Numbered from the stretch's first letter, positions 7,737 through 19,670 are shown. The stretch is DNA of 64,000 bases from Cellulomonas sp. NTE-D12 (GCF_027923705.1 NZ_AP026442.1:1984001-2048000), one strand, 5' to 3'. Notes: generated from the letters alone by a model not told the origin. Numbers and translations: made by a program.

Positions 7737-8387
7737 GTGTTCGTGGTGACAGCCGACCAGCAGGGGAGCCGTCGGTCGACCGACCAGGTCCCCGCCCTCC
7801 TCGCGGGCCTGCCGGACCTGAGCGGGATGCTCCTGCCCTTCGAGCGCACGGTCGGCGACGAGGTTCAGGCGGTCCTGGACGACCCGGTGTCCGTGGTCGA
7901 GGTCACCCTCCACCTGCTGCGCCTCGGCGGCTGGAGCGTCGGCATCGGAGCGGGTCCGGTGCTGGAGCCGCTGCCGGCGAGCACGCGGGAGGCGTCGGGA
8001 CCCGCCTTCATCGCCGCGCGTGAGGCGGTGGAGGCCGCGAAGAACCGGGGCCGCCCCGTCCCGGTGGCGGTGCGCGGCGCCGCGCCGGCGGCCGCGCGGG
8101 ACGCCGAGGCCGTTCTGACGCTGCTCGGCACCGTGCTCGTCCGCCGGTCACCCGCCGGCTGGGCCGCCGTGGACGCGGCGCGCGACGCGCTCGGACGCAC
8201 CGGCGCGGACGGCCCGGTCCAGCAGCTCGCCGCGGAGCGCCTCGGCATCAGCCAGCAGGCGGTCAGCCAGCGGCTGCGTGCCGCCCACTGGGCGGAGGAG
8301 CAGGCCGTCCGGCCGGTGCTGGCCCGGCTGCTCGCCGCGGCCGGTCTGCCCGAACCGGCAGAGGGGGACGTCGGCGCGGACGGTTGA
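7737..8387 (+). CDS. SatD-like domain protein with C-terminal HTH
   Basis: 216 residues from GTG. The N-terminal part matches the SatD-family pattern: ADQQGSRR with D7, VGDEVQAVL with D41, WSVGIGAG and GPAFIAAREA. The spacing of the two acidic sites resembles the metal-binding pattern of nucleotide-cyclase-fold domains. That resemblance is inference. The C-terminal third contains LAAERLGISQQAVSQRL, a clear helix-turn-helix. It is therefore probably a DNA-binding regulator with an N-terminal sensor or enzymatic domain. A perfect inverted repeat lies just upstream and a membrane-protein gene follows 73 bp downstream. SatD proteins have no firmly established biochemical role known to me. Confidence 0.7.
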   Translation: MFVVTADQQGSRRSTDQVPALLAGLPDLSGMLLPFERTVGDEVQAVLDDPVSVVEVTLHLLRLGGWSVGIGAGPVLEPLPASTREASGPAFIAAREAVEAAKNRGRPVPVAVRGAAPAAARDAEAVLTLLGTVLVRRSPAGWAAVDAARDALGRTGADGPVQQLAAERLGISQQAVSQRLRAAHWAEEQAVRPVLARLLAAAGLPEPAEGDVGADG

Positions 8388-8460
8388 CCGCGTCCGCGCA
8401 GCCCGCCAGGGTCGGGCACAGCTCGCCACAGCCGACGGACGGCCACAGCCAGGAGGTCGC

Positions 8461-8898
8461 ATGCATCCCGCGCTCGTCGCGCTCGTCGTCGTCCTCGCGC
8501 TCGCCGTGTCGACCGCCGGTGGCTGGGCCGTCACCCGTCTGGTGCTGCACCTGGCCAGCCGCTCGTCCGACGCGGGGGAGCCGCTCAGCGGACCCGACGG
8601 CGCCGTCCTGCTGCGCGGCAAGCTCGTCGAGAGCGACGGTCCGGACGGTGCCCGAGCGCAGGCCGTGCTGCGCGGCGGCACGTGGGTGGGACTGCTCGAG
8701 CGGCTCGCCACCACGGGGGCACTGATCGTCGGGGAGCCGACCGCGGTCGCCGTGGTCGTCGCGGTCAAGGGCCTCGGGCGCTACCCGGAGCTGCGGGAGA
8801 ACCCTGGCGCGTCGGAGCGGTTCGTCATCGGTTCGTTCGCGTCGCTGCTGTGGGCCGCGTCGATCGGGCTGCTCGCTCGGCGGCTGCTCGCGCGGTGA
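8461..8898 (+). CDS. Small integral membrane protein downstream of SatD-like regulator
   Basis: 145 residues with three hydrophobic segments (about 4-28, 78-103 and 121-143). A soluble loop between the first two contains RGGTWVGLLERLATTGALIVGEP. CAGGAGG lies 6-7 nt before the ATG. I do not recognise a characterised family. It follows the SatD-like regulator on the same strand, so a functional pair is likely. SatD-like genes are often next to membrane-protein genes. Confidence 0.7.
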   Translation: MHPALVALVVVLALAVSTAGGWAVTRLVLHLASRSSDAGEPLSGPDGAVLLRGKLVESDGPDGARAQAVLRGGTWVGLLERLATTGALIVGEPTAVAVVVAVKGLGRYPELRENPGASERFVIGSFASLLWAASIGLLARRLLAR

Positions 8899-9043
8899 AC
8901 GCCGCACGGTACGATGGTCGGCGGCCTGCGGCCCGGACCGCGGCACACCCCACGTCCCCCCACGGGCCCTCCCGACGCGGTGACGGGCGCGGCGTGCCTG
9001 CACCAGCCGCCCTCAGCACCCTCTCTCGACAGGAAGCGACACC

Positions 9044-9607
9044 GTGGCGACCACCAACGACCTGAAGAACGGCCTCGTGCTCCGCATCGACGGCCAGCTG
9101 TGGACCGTGGTGGAGTTCCAGCACGTCAAGCCCGGCAAGGGCGGCGCCTTCGTGCGCACCAAGCTGAAGAACGTGCTGTCCGGCAAGGTGGTCGACCGCA
9201 CGTTCAACGCGGGCCTGAAGGTGGAGACGGCCAACGTCGACAAGCGCGACATGCAGTACCTGTACAAGGACGGCTCGGACTACGTGTTCATGGACGCCTC
9301 CACGTACGACCAGCTGCACGTCCCCGAGGAGACCGTCGGTGACGCGGCGCACTTCCTGCTCGAGAACCAGAACGCGCTGGTCGCGACCAACGAAGGCATC
9401 CCGCTCTACGTCGAGCTGCCCCCGTCGGTGGTCCTCGAGATCACCTACACCGAGCCGGGCCTGCAGGGCGACCGCTCGTCGGCCGGCACCAAGCCCGCCA
9501 CCCTCGAGACCGGTTACGAGATCCAGGTGCCGCTGTTCCTCGAGACCAACACCAAGGTGAAGGTGGACACCCGTGACGGGAGCTACCTCGGCCGCGTGAA
9601 CGACTGA
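9044..9607 (+). CDS. efp: Elongation factor P
   Basis: 187 residues, the standard length, with an N-terminal KOW-like domain and two OB domains. The tip loop is KPGKGGAF with the conserved Lys at residue 32. The C-terminal TRDGSYLGRVND is the family signature region. It binds between the P and E sites of the ribosome to relieve stalling at polyproline. GTG start with AGGAAG upstream. A TACGAT box at 8910-8915 could be the -10 of a longer leader. nusB begins one base after the efp stop. Confidence 0.97.
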   Translation: MATTNDLKNGLVLRIDGQLWTVVEFQHVKPGKGGAFVRTKLKNVLSGKVVDRTFNAGLKVETANVDKRDMQYLYKDGSDYVFMDASTYDQLHVPEETVGDAAHFLLENQNALVATNEGIPLYVELPPSVVLEITYTEPGLQGDRSSAGTKPATLETGYEIQVPLFLETNTKVKVDTRDGSYLGRVND

Positions 9608-9608
9608 G

Positions 9609-10025
9609 GTGGCAGCCCGCACCAAGGCCCGCAAGCGCGCGCTCGACGTCCTCTTCGAGGCCGAGCAGCGCGGCATCCCGCCGCTGACCCTGCTCGCCGA
9701 GCGCCTGGAGCACCCCGGCGTGCAATCGGCGGTCCCGGAGTACGCCGTCGAGATCGTCGAGGGTGTCGCGGCGCACCTGGAGCGGATCGACGAGGTGCTG
9801 GCGACGCACTCCCACGGCTGGACCGTCGACCGGATGCCGGCCGTGGACCGCCAGCTGCTGCGGATCGGCACCTGGGAGGTGCTCTACAACGACGACGTCC
9901 CCGACGCCGTCGCGGTGGACGAGGCGGTCAGCCTCGCGTCCGACCTCTCGACGGACGAGTCGCCCGCCTTCGTGAACGGCCTGCTCGGCCGCATCGTCGA
10001 CCTCAAGCCGACGCTCCTCGCCTGA
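9609..10025 (+). CDS. nusB: Transcription antitermination factor NusB
   Basis: 138 residues, all-helical NusB fold. The N-terminus TKARKRALDVLFEAEQRG is the boxA-RNA/S10 binding region, and the C-terminus holds AVDEAVSLASDLS and FVNGLLGRIV. It acts in rRNA antitermination with S10 (NusE). The GTG start lies one base after efp, so the two are coupled. The order efp-nusB-pyrR is common in actinobacteria. Confidence 0.95.
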   Translation: MAARTKARKRALDVLFEAEQRGIPPLTLLAERLEHPGVQSAVPEYAVEIVEGVAAHLERIDEVLATHSHGWTVDRMPAVDRQLLRIGTWEVLYNDDVPDAVAVDEAVSLASDLSTDESPAFVNGLLGRIVDLKPTLLA

Positions 10026-10054
10026 GGCGCCGGGAGCCCGGCGTCTCGCGCCTC
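10024..10054 (+). terminator. Hairpin after nusB
   Basis: GAGGCGC (10024-10030) pairs with GCGCCTC (10048-10054). Nested inside is an alternative CGCCGGG/CCCGGCG stem (10028-10043). It overlaps the nusB stop codon and probably separates efp-nusB from the pyr operon. No U-tract is present. Confidence 0.5.
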
Positions 10055-10087
10055 AGCGCGCCGACGGGCGCACCGACGAGGAGAGGT

Positions 10088-10093
10088 TAGGAT
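10088..10093 (+). promoter_or_regulatory. pyrR: Candidate -10 box of the pyr operon (TAGGAT)
   Basis: TAGGAT sits 60 nt before the pyrR start and would place the transcript start just ahead of the PyrR-binding element. No clear -35 hexamer is visible, so this is tentative. Confidence 0.45.
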
Positions 10094-10110
10094 CCGCACC
10101 TGACAGACAT

Positions 10111-10152
10111 CCTTTAAGGCCCGTCCAGAGAGGCGGGGAAGGGGGTCGCCAG
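10111..10152 (+). promoter_or_regulatory. PyrR-binding RNA element overlapping the pyrR ribosome-binding site
   Basis: The sequence TCCAGAGAGG (10124-10133), closed by CCCG/CGGG, matches the conserved PyrR-binding loop known from Bacillus and mycobacterial pyr leaders. The purine-rich AGGCGGGGAAGGGGG directly before the pyrR ATG is the ribosome-binding site, and it forms the 3' side of the hairpin. UMP-bound PyrR would therefore hide the ribosome-binding site and repress translation, as described for mycobacteria. No terminator/antiterminator pair is visible between the element and the gene. Confidence 0.82.
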
Positions 10153-10785
10153 ATGAGTTCTGGCATGCGTGCACCAGGGGCGCAGACCGGCGGTGCCGAA
10201 GTGCTCGGCGCGGCGGAGATAACGCGGGCGCTGACCCGCATCGCGCACGAGATCCTCGAGCGCAACCGAGGAGCCGACGACCTGGTCGTCCTGGGCATCC
10301 CCACCCGCGGGCTCCCGCTCGCGCAGCGGCTCGTGGACCGTCTCGCCCAGGTCGAGCCCGGCGTGGACGCCGACGCCATCGGCGGCAGCCTGGACGTGAC
10401 GATGTACCGCGACGACCTCTCGCACCAGCCCACGCGCACCATCGGCGCGACGCACCTGCCGGCGGGCGGCATCGACGGCAAGGTCGTGGTGCTGGTGGAC
10501 GACGTGCTGTACTCCGGCCGCACCATCCGGGCAGCGCTCGACGCCATCAGCGACCTCGGCCGGCCCCGCGCGGTCCAGCTGGCGGTGCTGGTCGACCGCG
10601 GGCACCGGGAGCTGCCGATCCGGGCCGACTACGTCGGCAAGAACCTGCCGACGGCGGCGGGGGAGCGTGTGCGGGTCATGCTCGCCGAGACCGACGGCCG
10701 CGACGCCGTGCTGATCGAGGCGCCGCCGGGCGGCGGAGGCCCGGCGGGCGTCGTGCGCGACGACACGAAGGAGGTGACCCGATGA
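10153..10785 (+). CDS. pyrR: Bifunctional pyr operon RNA-binding regulator / uracil phosphoribosyltransferase
   Basis: 210 residues. The PRPP-binding motif VVVLVDDVLYSGRT is at residues 111-124, and GIPTRG plus SLDVTMYRDD are the other family marks. It senses UMP and PRPP and binds pyr leader RNA. The matching RNA element lies immediately upstream. The C-terminus has a short Gly/Pro-rich extension before the stop, which overlaps the pyrB ATG. It is the first gene of the operon. Confidence 0.96.
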   Translation: MSSGMRAPGAQTGGAEVLGAAEITRALTRIAHEILERNRGADDLVVLGIPTRGLPLAQRLVDRLAQVEPGVDADAIGGSLDVTMYRDDLSHQPTRTIGATHLPAGGIDGKVVVLVDDVLYSGRTIRAALDAISDLGRPRAVQLAVLVDRGHRELPIRADYVGKNLPTAAGERVRVMLAETDGRDAVLIEAPPGGGGPAGVVRDDTKEVTR

Positions 10786-11813
10786 GGCACCTGCTCTCGG
10801 CCGCCGACCTGTCCCGGGACGAGGCGGTGCTGATCCTCGACACCGCGGCGCAGATGGCCGCGACCCAGTCCCGGCAGATCAAGAAGCTGCCGACCCTGCG
10901 CGGTCGCACGGTGATCAACCTGTTCTTCGAGGACAGCACCCGCACCCGCATCTCGTTCGAGACCGCCGCGAAGCGGCTCTCGGCGGACGTGATCAACTTC
11001 TCGGCCAAGGGGTCGAGCGTGTCCAAGGGCGAGTCCCTGAAGGACACCGCCCTCACCTTGCAGGCCATGGGTGCCGACGCCGTCGTGATCCGGCACCAGG
11101 CCTCCGGGGCGCCGCACACGCTGGCGACCGCCGGCTGGACGGACTGCGCGGTGGTGAACGCAGGCGACGGCACGCACCAGCACCCGACGCAGGCGCTGCT
11201 TGACGCGTACACCGTGCGGCGGCACCTGATCGGTGCGGGCGGGACCCAGGACGTCACCGGCCGGGACCTCGCGGGCCTGCACGTCGCGATCGTCGGCGAC
11301 GTGCTGCACAGCCGGGTGGCCAGGTCGAACGTGCAGCTGCTGAACACGCTCGGGGCCCGCGTGACGCTGGTCGCGCCGCCGACGCTCGTGCCGGTCGGCG
11401 TGCAGACGTGGCCGTGCGCCGTCTCGTACCACCTGGACGAGGTGCTGGCGCAGGGTCCCGACGCGGTGATGATGCTGCGCGTGCAGCGGGAGCGGATGTC
11501 GAGCGCCGGCGGCGGGTTCTTCCCGAGCGCGCTCGAGTACACCCGCGGGTACGGTCTGGACGCGCGGCGCCTCGCCGGACTTCCCGACCACGCGATCGTC
11601 ATGCACCCCGGACCGATGAACCGCGGGCTCGAGATCTCGGCCGACGCGGCGGACAGCCCGCGGTCCGTGGTCGTCGAGCAGGTGGCCAACGGCGTCGCGG
11701 TGCGCATGGCGGTGCTGTACCTGCTGCTGTCGGGCACAGGCCCCGCGGCCAGCACAGGCGACGAGGTCGTGGACGAGTCCGGTACGCCGGAGAAGGTGGG
11801 GACGGGCGCATGA
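10782..11813 (+). CDS. pyrB: Aspartate carbamoyltransferase, catalytic chain
   Basis: 343 residues. FFEDSTRTRISFETA is the carbamoyl-phosphate signature; SKGESLKDT, HQHPTQALLD and HPGPMNRG follow in the expected order. It condenses carbamoyl phosphate and aspartate. There is no pyrI regulatory chain nearby. A 4-nt ATGA overlap joins it to pyrR, and another joins it to pyrC. The C-terminal 30 residues form a less conserved extension. Confidence 0.97.
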   Translation: MRHLLSAADLSRDEAVLILDTAAQMAATQSRQIKKLPTLRGRTVINLFFEDSTRTRISFETAAKRLSADVINFSAKGSSVSKGESLKDTALTLQAMGADAVVIRHQASGAPHTLATAGWTDCAVVNAGDGTHQHPTQALLDAYTVRRHLIGAGGTQDVTGRDLAGLHVAIVGDVLHSRVARSNVQLLNTLGARVTLVAPPTLVPVGVQTWPCAVSYHLDEVLAQGPDAVMMLRVQRERMSSAGGGFFPSALEYTRGYGLDARRLAGLPDHAIVMHPGPMNRGLEISADAADSPRSVVVEQVANGVAVRMAVLYLLLSGTGPAASTGDEVVDESGTPEKVGTGA

Positions 11814-13117
11814 GCCGGCTGCTGCGGGGAGCGTCGCTGCTCGGCGGCGGGGCCACCGACGTGCTCGTCGACGAGGGCCGGATCGTCGCTCTCGGGACGG
11901 ATGCCCGGGACGCGCGCGCCGAGGTGGTCGACGCGGACGGCCTGGTGCTGCTGCCCGGGCTGGTCGACCTGCACACGCACCTGCGCGAGCCCGGCCGAGA
12001 GGACGCCGAGACGGTCGCCTCCGGGACGCGGGCTGCGGCACTCGGCGGGTTCACCGCGGTGCACGCGATGGCGAACACCTCACCGGTCGCGGACACGGCC
12101 GGCGTCGTCGAGCAGGTGTGGCGGCTCGGCCGCGACGCCGGCTGGGTGGACGTGCACCCCGTCGGCGCGGTCACCGTCGGCCTCGGTGGCGAGCGGCTGG
12201 CCGAGCTCGGGGCGATGGCGTCCTCCGCCGCCCGCGTGCGGGTGTTCTCCGACGACGGGAAGTGCGTCCACGACCCGGTGCTGATGCGCCGGGCGCTGGA
12301 GTACGTCAAGGCGTTCGACGGTGTCATCGCCCAGCACGCCCAGGAGCCGCGGCTGACCGAGAACGCCCAGATGCACGAGGGCGTCGTCTCCGCCGAGCTC
12401 GGCCTGGCCGGCTGGCCCGCCGTGGCCGAGGAGGCGATCATCGCGCGCGACGTACTGCTGGCCGAGCACGTCGGCTCGCGGCTGCACGTGTGCCACGTCT
12501 CGACGGCCGGGTCGGTGGAGATCATCCGCTGGGCCAAGGCGCGGGGGATCGCCGTGACGGCCGAGGTCACGCCGCACCACCTCGCCCTGTCCGACGAGCT
12601 GGCCCGCGGCTACGACCCCGTGTTCAAGGTGAACCCGCCGCTGCGGACTGCCGAGGACCTCGAGGCGGTCCGAGCCGCGCTGGCGGACGGCACGATCGAC
12701 ATCGTCGCCACGGACCACGCGCCGCACACCCGCGAGGACAAGGACTGCGAGTGGGCCGCCGCCGCGTTCGGCATGACGGGCCTCGAGACGGCGCTGTCGG
12801 TGGTGCAGGCGACGATGGTCGACACCGGGCGCCTCGGCTGGTCCGACGTCGCACGGGTGCTGTCGTCGACCCCGGCGCTGATCGGCCGGGTGGCCGACCA
12901 GGGGCGCCCGGTCGCCGTCGGCGAACCGGCGAACCTCGTGCTCGTCGACCCGACGGCGCGAACGCTGGTCGATCCCGCAGCACAGGCGACGCAGGCGACC
13001 AACAGCCCGTTCCGGGGCCGGGAGCTGCCCGGTCGCGTGGTCGCCACGTTCCTGCGCGGTCGGCCGACCGTGCTCGACGGCCGACCCTGCGACCAGTCGG
13101 TGGAGGTGCACGCCTGA
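11810..13117 (+). CDS. pyrC: Dihydroorotase (class I type)
   Basis: 435 residues. DLHTHLREPG carries the first two zinc-ligand His residues. HVCHVSTAGSVEII, EVTPHHLAL and ATDHAPHTREDK hold the remaining ligands and the catalytic Asp. It cyclises carbamoyl aspartate to dihydroorotate. The ATG start overlaps pyrB; an upstream extension of the frame is not used. The stop shares bases with the next start (TGATG). Confidence 0.96.
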   Translation: MSRLLRGASLLGGGATDVLVDEGRIVALGTDARDARAEVVDADGLVLLPGLVDLHTHLREPGREDAETVASGTRAAALGGFTAVHAMANTSPVADTAGVVEQVWRLGRDAGWVDVHPVGAVTVGLGGERLAELGAMASSAARVRVFSDDGKCVHDPVLMRRALEYVKAFDGVIAQHAQEPRLTENAQMHEGVVSAELGLAGWPAVAEEAIIARDVLLAEHVGSRLHVCHVSTAGSVEIIRWAKARGIAVTAEVTPHHLALSDELARGYDPVFKVNPPLRTAEDLEAVRAALADGTIDIVATDHAPHTREDKDCEWAAAAFGMTGLETALSVVQATMVDTGRLGWSDVARVLSSTPALIGRVADQGRPVAVGEPANLVLVDPTARTLVDPAAQATQATNSPFRGRELPGRVVATFLRGRPTVLDGRPCDQSVEVHA

Positions 13118-13644
13118 TGCCCACCTGGCTGTCGGTGACGATCCTGCTGGTGCTGCTGGCGCTGGCCTACTGGGCGATGCGCCAGGGCTGGCGACGACGT
13201 GAACGCCGATCGGAGGCCACCGTGCCCGTCGTGCCGGGCGCCCCGGCCGACCTCGGCACCGCCCGCACCGAGCCGCTGGAGGCGGTCTACGTCTCCTCGA
13301 CCACTGCGGGCGACTGGCTCGACCGCGTGAACGCCCACGACCTCGGCGTGCGCAGCGCCGCGCAGGTGCAGGTGTTCGACGCCGGCGTGCTGGTGCGGCG
13401 CACCGGCGCGGCGGACGTGTTCGTCCCGGCCGCCCAGGTGCGCGGCGTCGGCACCGCGTCGGGCATGGCCGGCAAGTTCATGGGGCGCGACGGCCTCGTC
13501 GTGCTCACCTGGGCACCCGACGCCGCGCCGGAGGTCGGCCCGCTGCTCGACACCGGGCTGCTGGTCCGCCACCGCGCCGACCGGCCACGCCTCGTGGACG
13601 CCGTCCGCACCCTCGTCCCCACCACCGCCGGAGGTACCGCATGA
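13117..13644 (+). CDS. Conserved membrane protein of the pyr operon
   Basis: 175 residues. One N-terminal membrane helix (about residues 4-21) is followed by a basic stretch and a soluble beta-rich domain of PH-like appearance (QVQVFDAGVLVRRTG, FVPAAQVRGV). Its position between pyrC and carA is conserved in actinobacteria, and the mycobacterial counterpart is annotated only as a membrane or export protein. Translation is coupled on both sides (TGATG with pyrC; ATGA with carA). The function is unknown. Its fixed place in the operon suggests a link to pyrimidine or carbamoyl-phosphate metabolism, but this is inference. Confidence 0.8.
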   Translation: MPTWLSVTILLVLLALAYWAMRQGWRRRERRSEATVPVVPGAPADLGTARTEPLEAVYVSSTTAGDWLDRVNAHDLGVRSAAQVQVFDAGVLVRRTGAADVFVPAAQVRGVGTASGMAGKFMGRDGLVVLTWAPDAAPEVGPLLDTGLLVRHRADRPRLVDAVRTLVPTTAGGTA

Positions 13645-14878
13645 CCACCGCCGTGCTCGTCCTGGAGGACGGCCGCACCTTCACCGGCCAGGCGTACGGC
13701 GCCACCGGCCGCACGCTGGGCGAGATCGTCTTCGCCACCGCGATGACGGGGTACCAGGAGACGCTGACCGACCCGTCGTACCACCGGCAGATCGTCGTGA
13801 TGACGGCACCGCACATCGGCAACACGGGCGTGAACGACGAGGACCCGGAGTCGGCCCGCATCTGGGTGGCCGGCTACGTCGTCCGTGACCCCGCCCGGCG
13901 GTCGTCGAGCTGGCGTGCACGACGCACGCTCGACGAGGAGCTCGAGGCCCAGGGTGTCGTCGGGATCAGCGGCATCGACACGCGCGCGCTGACCCGGCAC
14001 CTGCGGGAGCGCGGCGTGATGCGCGCCGGCATCTTCTCCGGTGACGCCCTGCTCACCTCCGGCGAACGCCGCCCGGACGACGAGCTGCTCGACGAGGTGC
14101 TGGACGCACCCCCCATGGCGGGCGCCGACCTGGCGGGGGAGGTGTCCACCAGCGAGCCGTACGTCGTCCCGGCCCTCGGGCCCGACGGCCAGCCGCTGGA
14201 CGTCCCCCGCGCGCGCGTCGCGGCGGTCGACCTCGGCATCAAGGCGATGACGCCGCACCGGATGGCCGAGCGGGGGATCGAGGTCCACGTGCTGCCGAGC
14301 ACCTCGACCATCGACGACGTGCTCGCGGTGCATCCCGACGGCGTCTTCTTCTCCAACGGGCCGGGCGACCCCGGTGCCGCCGTTCACGAGGTCGAGCTGC
14401 TCCGCGAGGTGCTCGACCGCCGGATCCCCTTCTTCGGCATCTGCTACGGGAACCAGATCCTGGGCCGGGCCCTCGGGTTCGGCACCTACAAGCTGGGCTA
14501 CGGCCACCGCGGCGTGAACCAGCCGGTGATGGACCGCGCGACGGGCAAGGTGGAGATCACCGCTCACAACCACGGCTTCGCGGTGGACGCCCCGCTGGAG
14601 GGCCCGACCGCGGCGCCCTATGACGACGGCCGGTACGGCCAGGTGGTCGTGTCCCACGTCGACCTCAACGACGACGTGGTCGAGGGCCTCGCGGCGCTCG
14701 ACCTGCCGGCGTTCAGCGTGCAGTACCACCCCGAGGCGGCCGCCGGTCCGCACGACGCCGCGTACCTGTTCGACCGTTTCGCTGCCCTGATGGCCGATCC
14801 CGGCCTCGGCGGCGCGGGCGCCGCCCGACCGGCAGGCGGACCGCCCACCACCGCGACCGACGAGGAAGGTGCCGCCTG

Positions 14879-14879
<1 letters not shown>
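13641..14879 (+). CDS. carA: Carbamoyl-phosphate synthase small (glutaminase) subunit
   Basis: 412 residues. The N-terminal CPSase domain begins TTAVLVLEDGRTFTG and includes GYQETLTDPSY. The C-terminal class I glutamine amidotransferase has the nucleophile Cys in FFGICYGNQ and the His/Glu pair in VQYHPEA. It supplies ammonia from glutamine to CarB. The GICYGNQ form in place of the enterobacterial GICLGHQ is what I expect in actinobacteria. The start overlaps the preceding gene and the stop overlaps carB (TGATG). Confidence 0.97.
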
Positions 14880-18249
<3,370 letters not shown>

Positions 18250-18253
<4 letters not shown>

Positions 18254-19110
18254 CACCGACCTTCGGCACCCGTCTCGCCGCTGCGCGGGGCGCCCTCGGC
18301 CCCCTCTGCGTCGGCATCGACCCGCACCCCTCGCTGCTCCAGCAGTGGGGCCTGGCGGACGACGTCGACGGGCTCCGGCGGTTCGCCCTGACCGTCGTCG
18401 AGGCGGTGGCCGGCGTCGTGCCGGCGATCAAGCCGCAGTCGGCCTTCTTCGAGCGGCACGGCTCCCGCGGCGTCGCCGTGCTCGAGGAGGTCGTGGCGGC
18501 GGGGCGGTCGGCCGGGACGCTGGTGGTCGTGGACGCGAAGCGGGGGGACATCGGCTCGACGATGGGCGCCTATGCGGACGCCTACCTGCGTGACGGCGCC
18601 CCGCTGGCCGGTGACGCCCTGACGGTCTCGCCGTACCTCGGCTTCGGTTCGTTGCGCCCAGCCGTGGAGCTGGCGGCGGCGACCGGCCGCGGCCTGTTCG
18701 TGCTGGCCCTCACCTCGAACCCTGAGGGGGCCTCGGTCCAGCACGCCCGCGCAGCGGACGGCCGGTCGGTCGCGGCCCAGGTCGCGCAGGAGGCGGCGCG
18801 GCTCAACGCCGCCGAGCTGGCCGCCGGCGGCGGCTCCCTGGGGTCCGTCGGCCTCGTGGTCGGCGCGACCATCGGGGACGCGGCCGCGCGCCTCGGGCTC
18901 GATCTCGCCGCCGTGCAGGGTCCGCTGCTCGCACCCGGCGTCGGCGCCCAGGGCGCCGGACCCGCCGAGCTCGCGGCCGTGTTCGGCGACGCGCGGTCGG
19001 CGGTGCTCGCGTCGTCGTCGCGAGGCGTGCTGTCGGCGGGTCCGACGGTCGCCGCGCTCCGCGGCGCCGCGGAACGCGCCCGTGACGAGGCCGCTGCCGC
19101 CCTCGCCTGA
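18250..19110 (+). CDS. pyrF: Orotidine 5'-phosphate decarboxylase (type 2)
   Basis: 286 residues, matching the long mycobacterial-type OMP decarboxylase. VVDAKRGDIGST is the catalytic Asp-Lys motif. GIDPHPSLL near the N-terminus and PGVGAQG near the C-terminus bind phosphate. It forms UMP from OMP and is the last gene of the operon. pyrD and pyrE are not in this cluster. The GTG start overlaps the carB stop. Confidence 0.96.
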
Positions 19111-19211
19111 GACCGCCACGCACCCGTCGCGGAGGAACGCCCGCGAGCCGCCCACGAGGGTGCGGACGCGGCATCGATGCAGGTGAAAGCGTGCACAAGG
19201 CCGCGTCACGT

Positions 19212-19240
19212 TTGCCGAGTGCCCAGGTGGTCGCTAGGTT
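19212..19240 (+). promoter_or_regulatory. mihF: Promoter of mihF
   Basis: TTGCCG (19212-19217) and TAGGTT (19235-19240) are separated by exactly 17 bp, a good housekeeping-sigma promoter. It lies in the 187-bp gap between pyrF and mihF, giving a leader of about 50 nt. Confidence 0.65.
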
Positions 19241-19297
19241 CGATCTCGATCCTGCAGCCCACGAGGATCCCGGCCCACTGACGAGAAGGTGACGCGC

Positions 19298-19609
19298 GTG
19301 GCTCTCCCTCCGCTGACTCCAGAACAGCGTGCAGCAGCACTCGAGAAGGCCGCCGCCGCCCGGCAGGCCCGCGCCGAGGTGAAGAACCGTCTGAAGTACT
19401 CCCAGGGCTCCCTGTCCGAGGTGATCGAGCAGGGTCAGCAGGACGAGACCATCGGCAAGCTCAAGGTGATCTCCCTGCTCGAGTCCCTGCCAGGCGTGGG
19501 CAAGGTCAAGGCCCGTGCCATCATGTCCGACATCGGCATCTCCGAGACGCGGCGCGTGCGCGGGCTCGGTCCGCACCAGGTGAAGGCGCTCGTCGACCGC
19601 TTCGGGTGA
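19298..19609 (+). CDS. mihF: Actinobacterial integration host factor mIHF
   Basis: 103 residues starting ALPPLTPEQRAAALEKAA, the family N-terminus. The helix-two-turns-helix DNA-binding part contains LPGVGKVKARAIM (about residues 64-76) and the end is RRVRGLGPHQVKAL. It is a nucleoid-associated protein unrelated to enterobacterial IHF and is specific to actinobacteria. I prefer the GTG at 19298 because AGAAGG lies 8 nt upstream; an in-frame GTG at 19289 would add three residues. The location directly before gmk is conserved. Confidence 0.96.
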   Translation: MALPPLTPEQRAAALEKAAAARQARAEVKNRLKYSQGSLSEVIEQGQQDETIGKLKVISLLESLPGVGKVKARAIMSDIGISETRRVRGLGPHQVKALVDRFG

Positions 19610-19615
19610 TCCCTC

Positions 19616-19641
19616 GCGGCCCGGTCGGCGGGCCGGGCCGC
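19616..19641 (+). terminator. Hairpin between mihF and gmk
   Basis: GCGGCCCGG (19616-19624) and CCGGGCCGC (19633-19641) form a perfect 9-bp stem with an 8-nt loop, 7 nt after the mihF stop. It probably ends most mihF transcripts or attenuates read-through into gmk. Confidence 0.6.
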
Positions 19642-19670
19642 ACCGCACCCGCAAGGAGCACCGCCCACCC

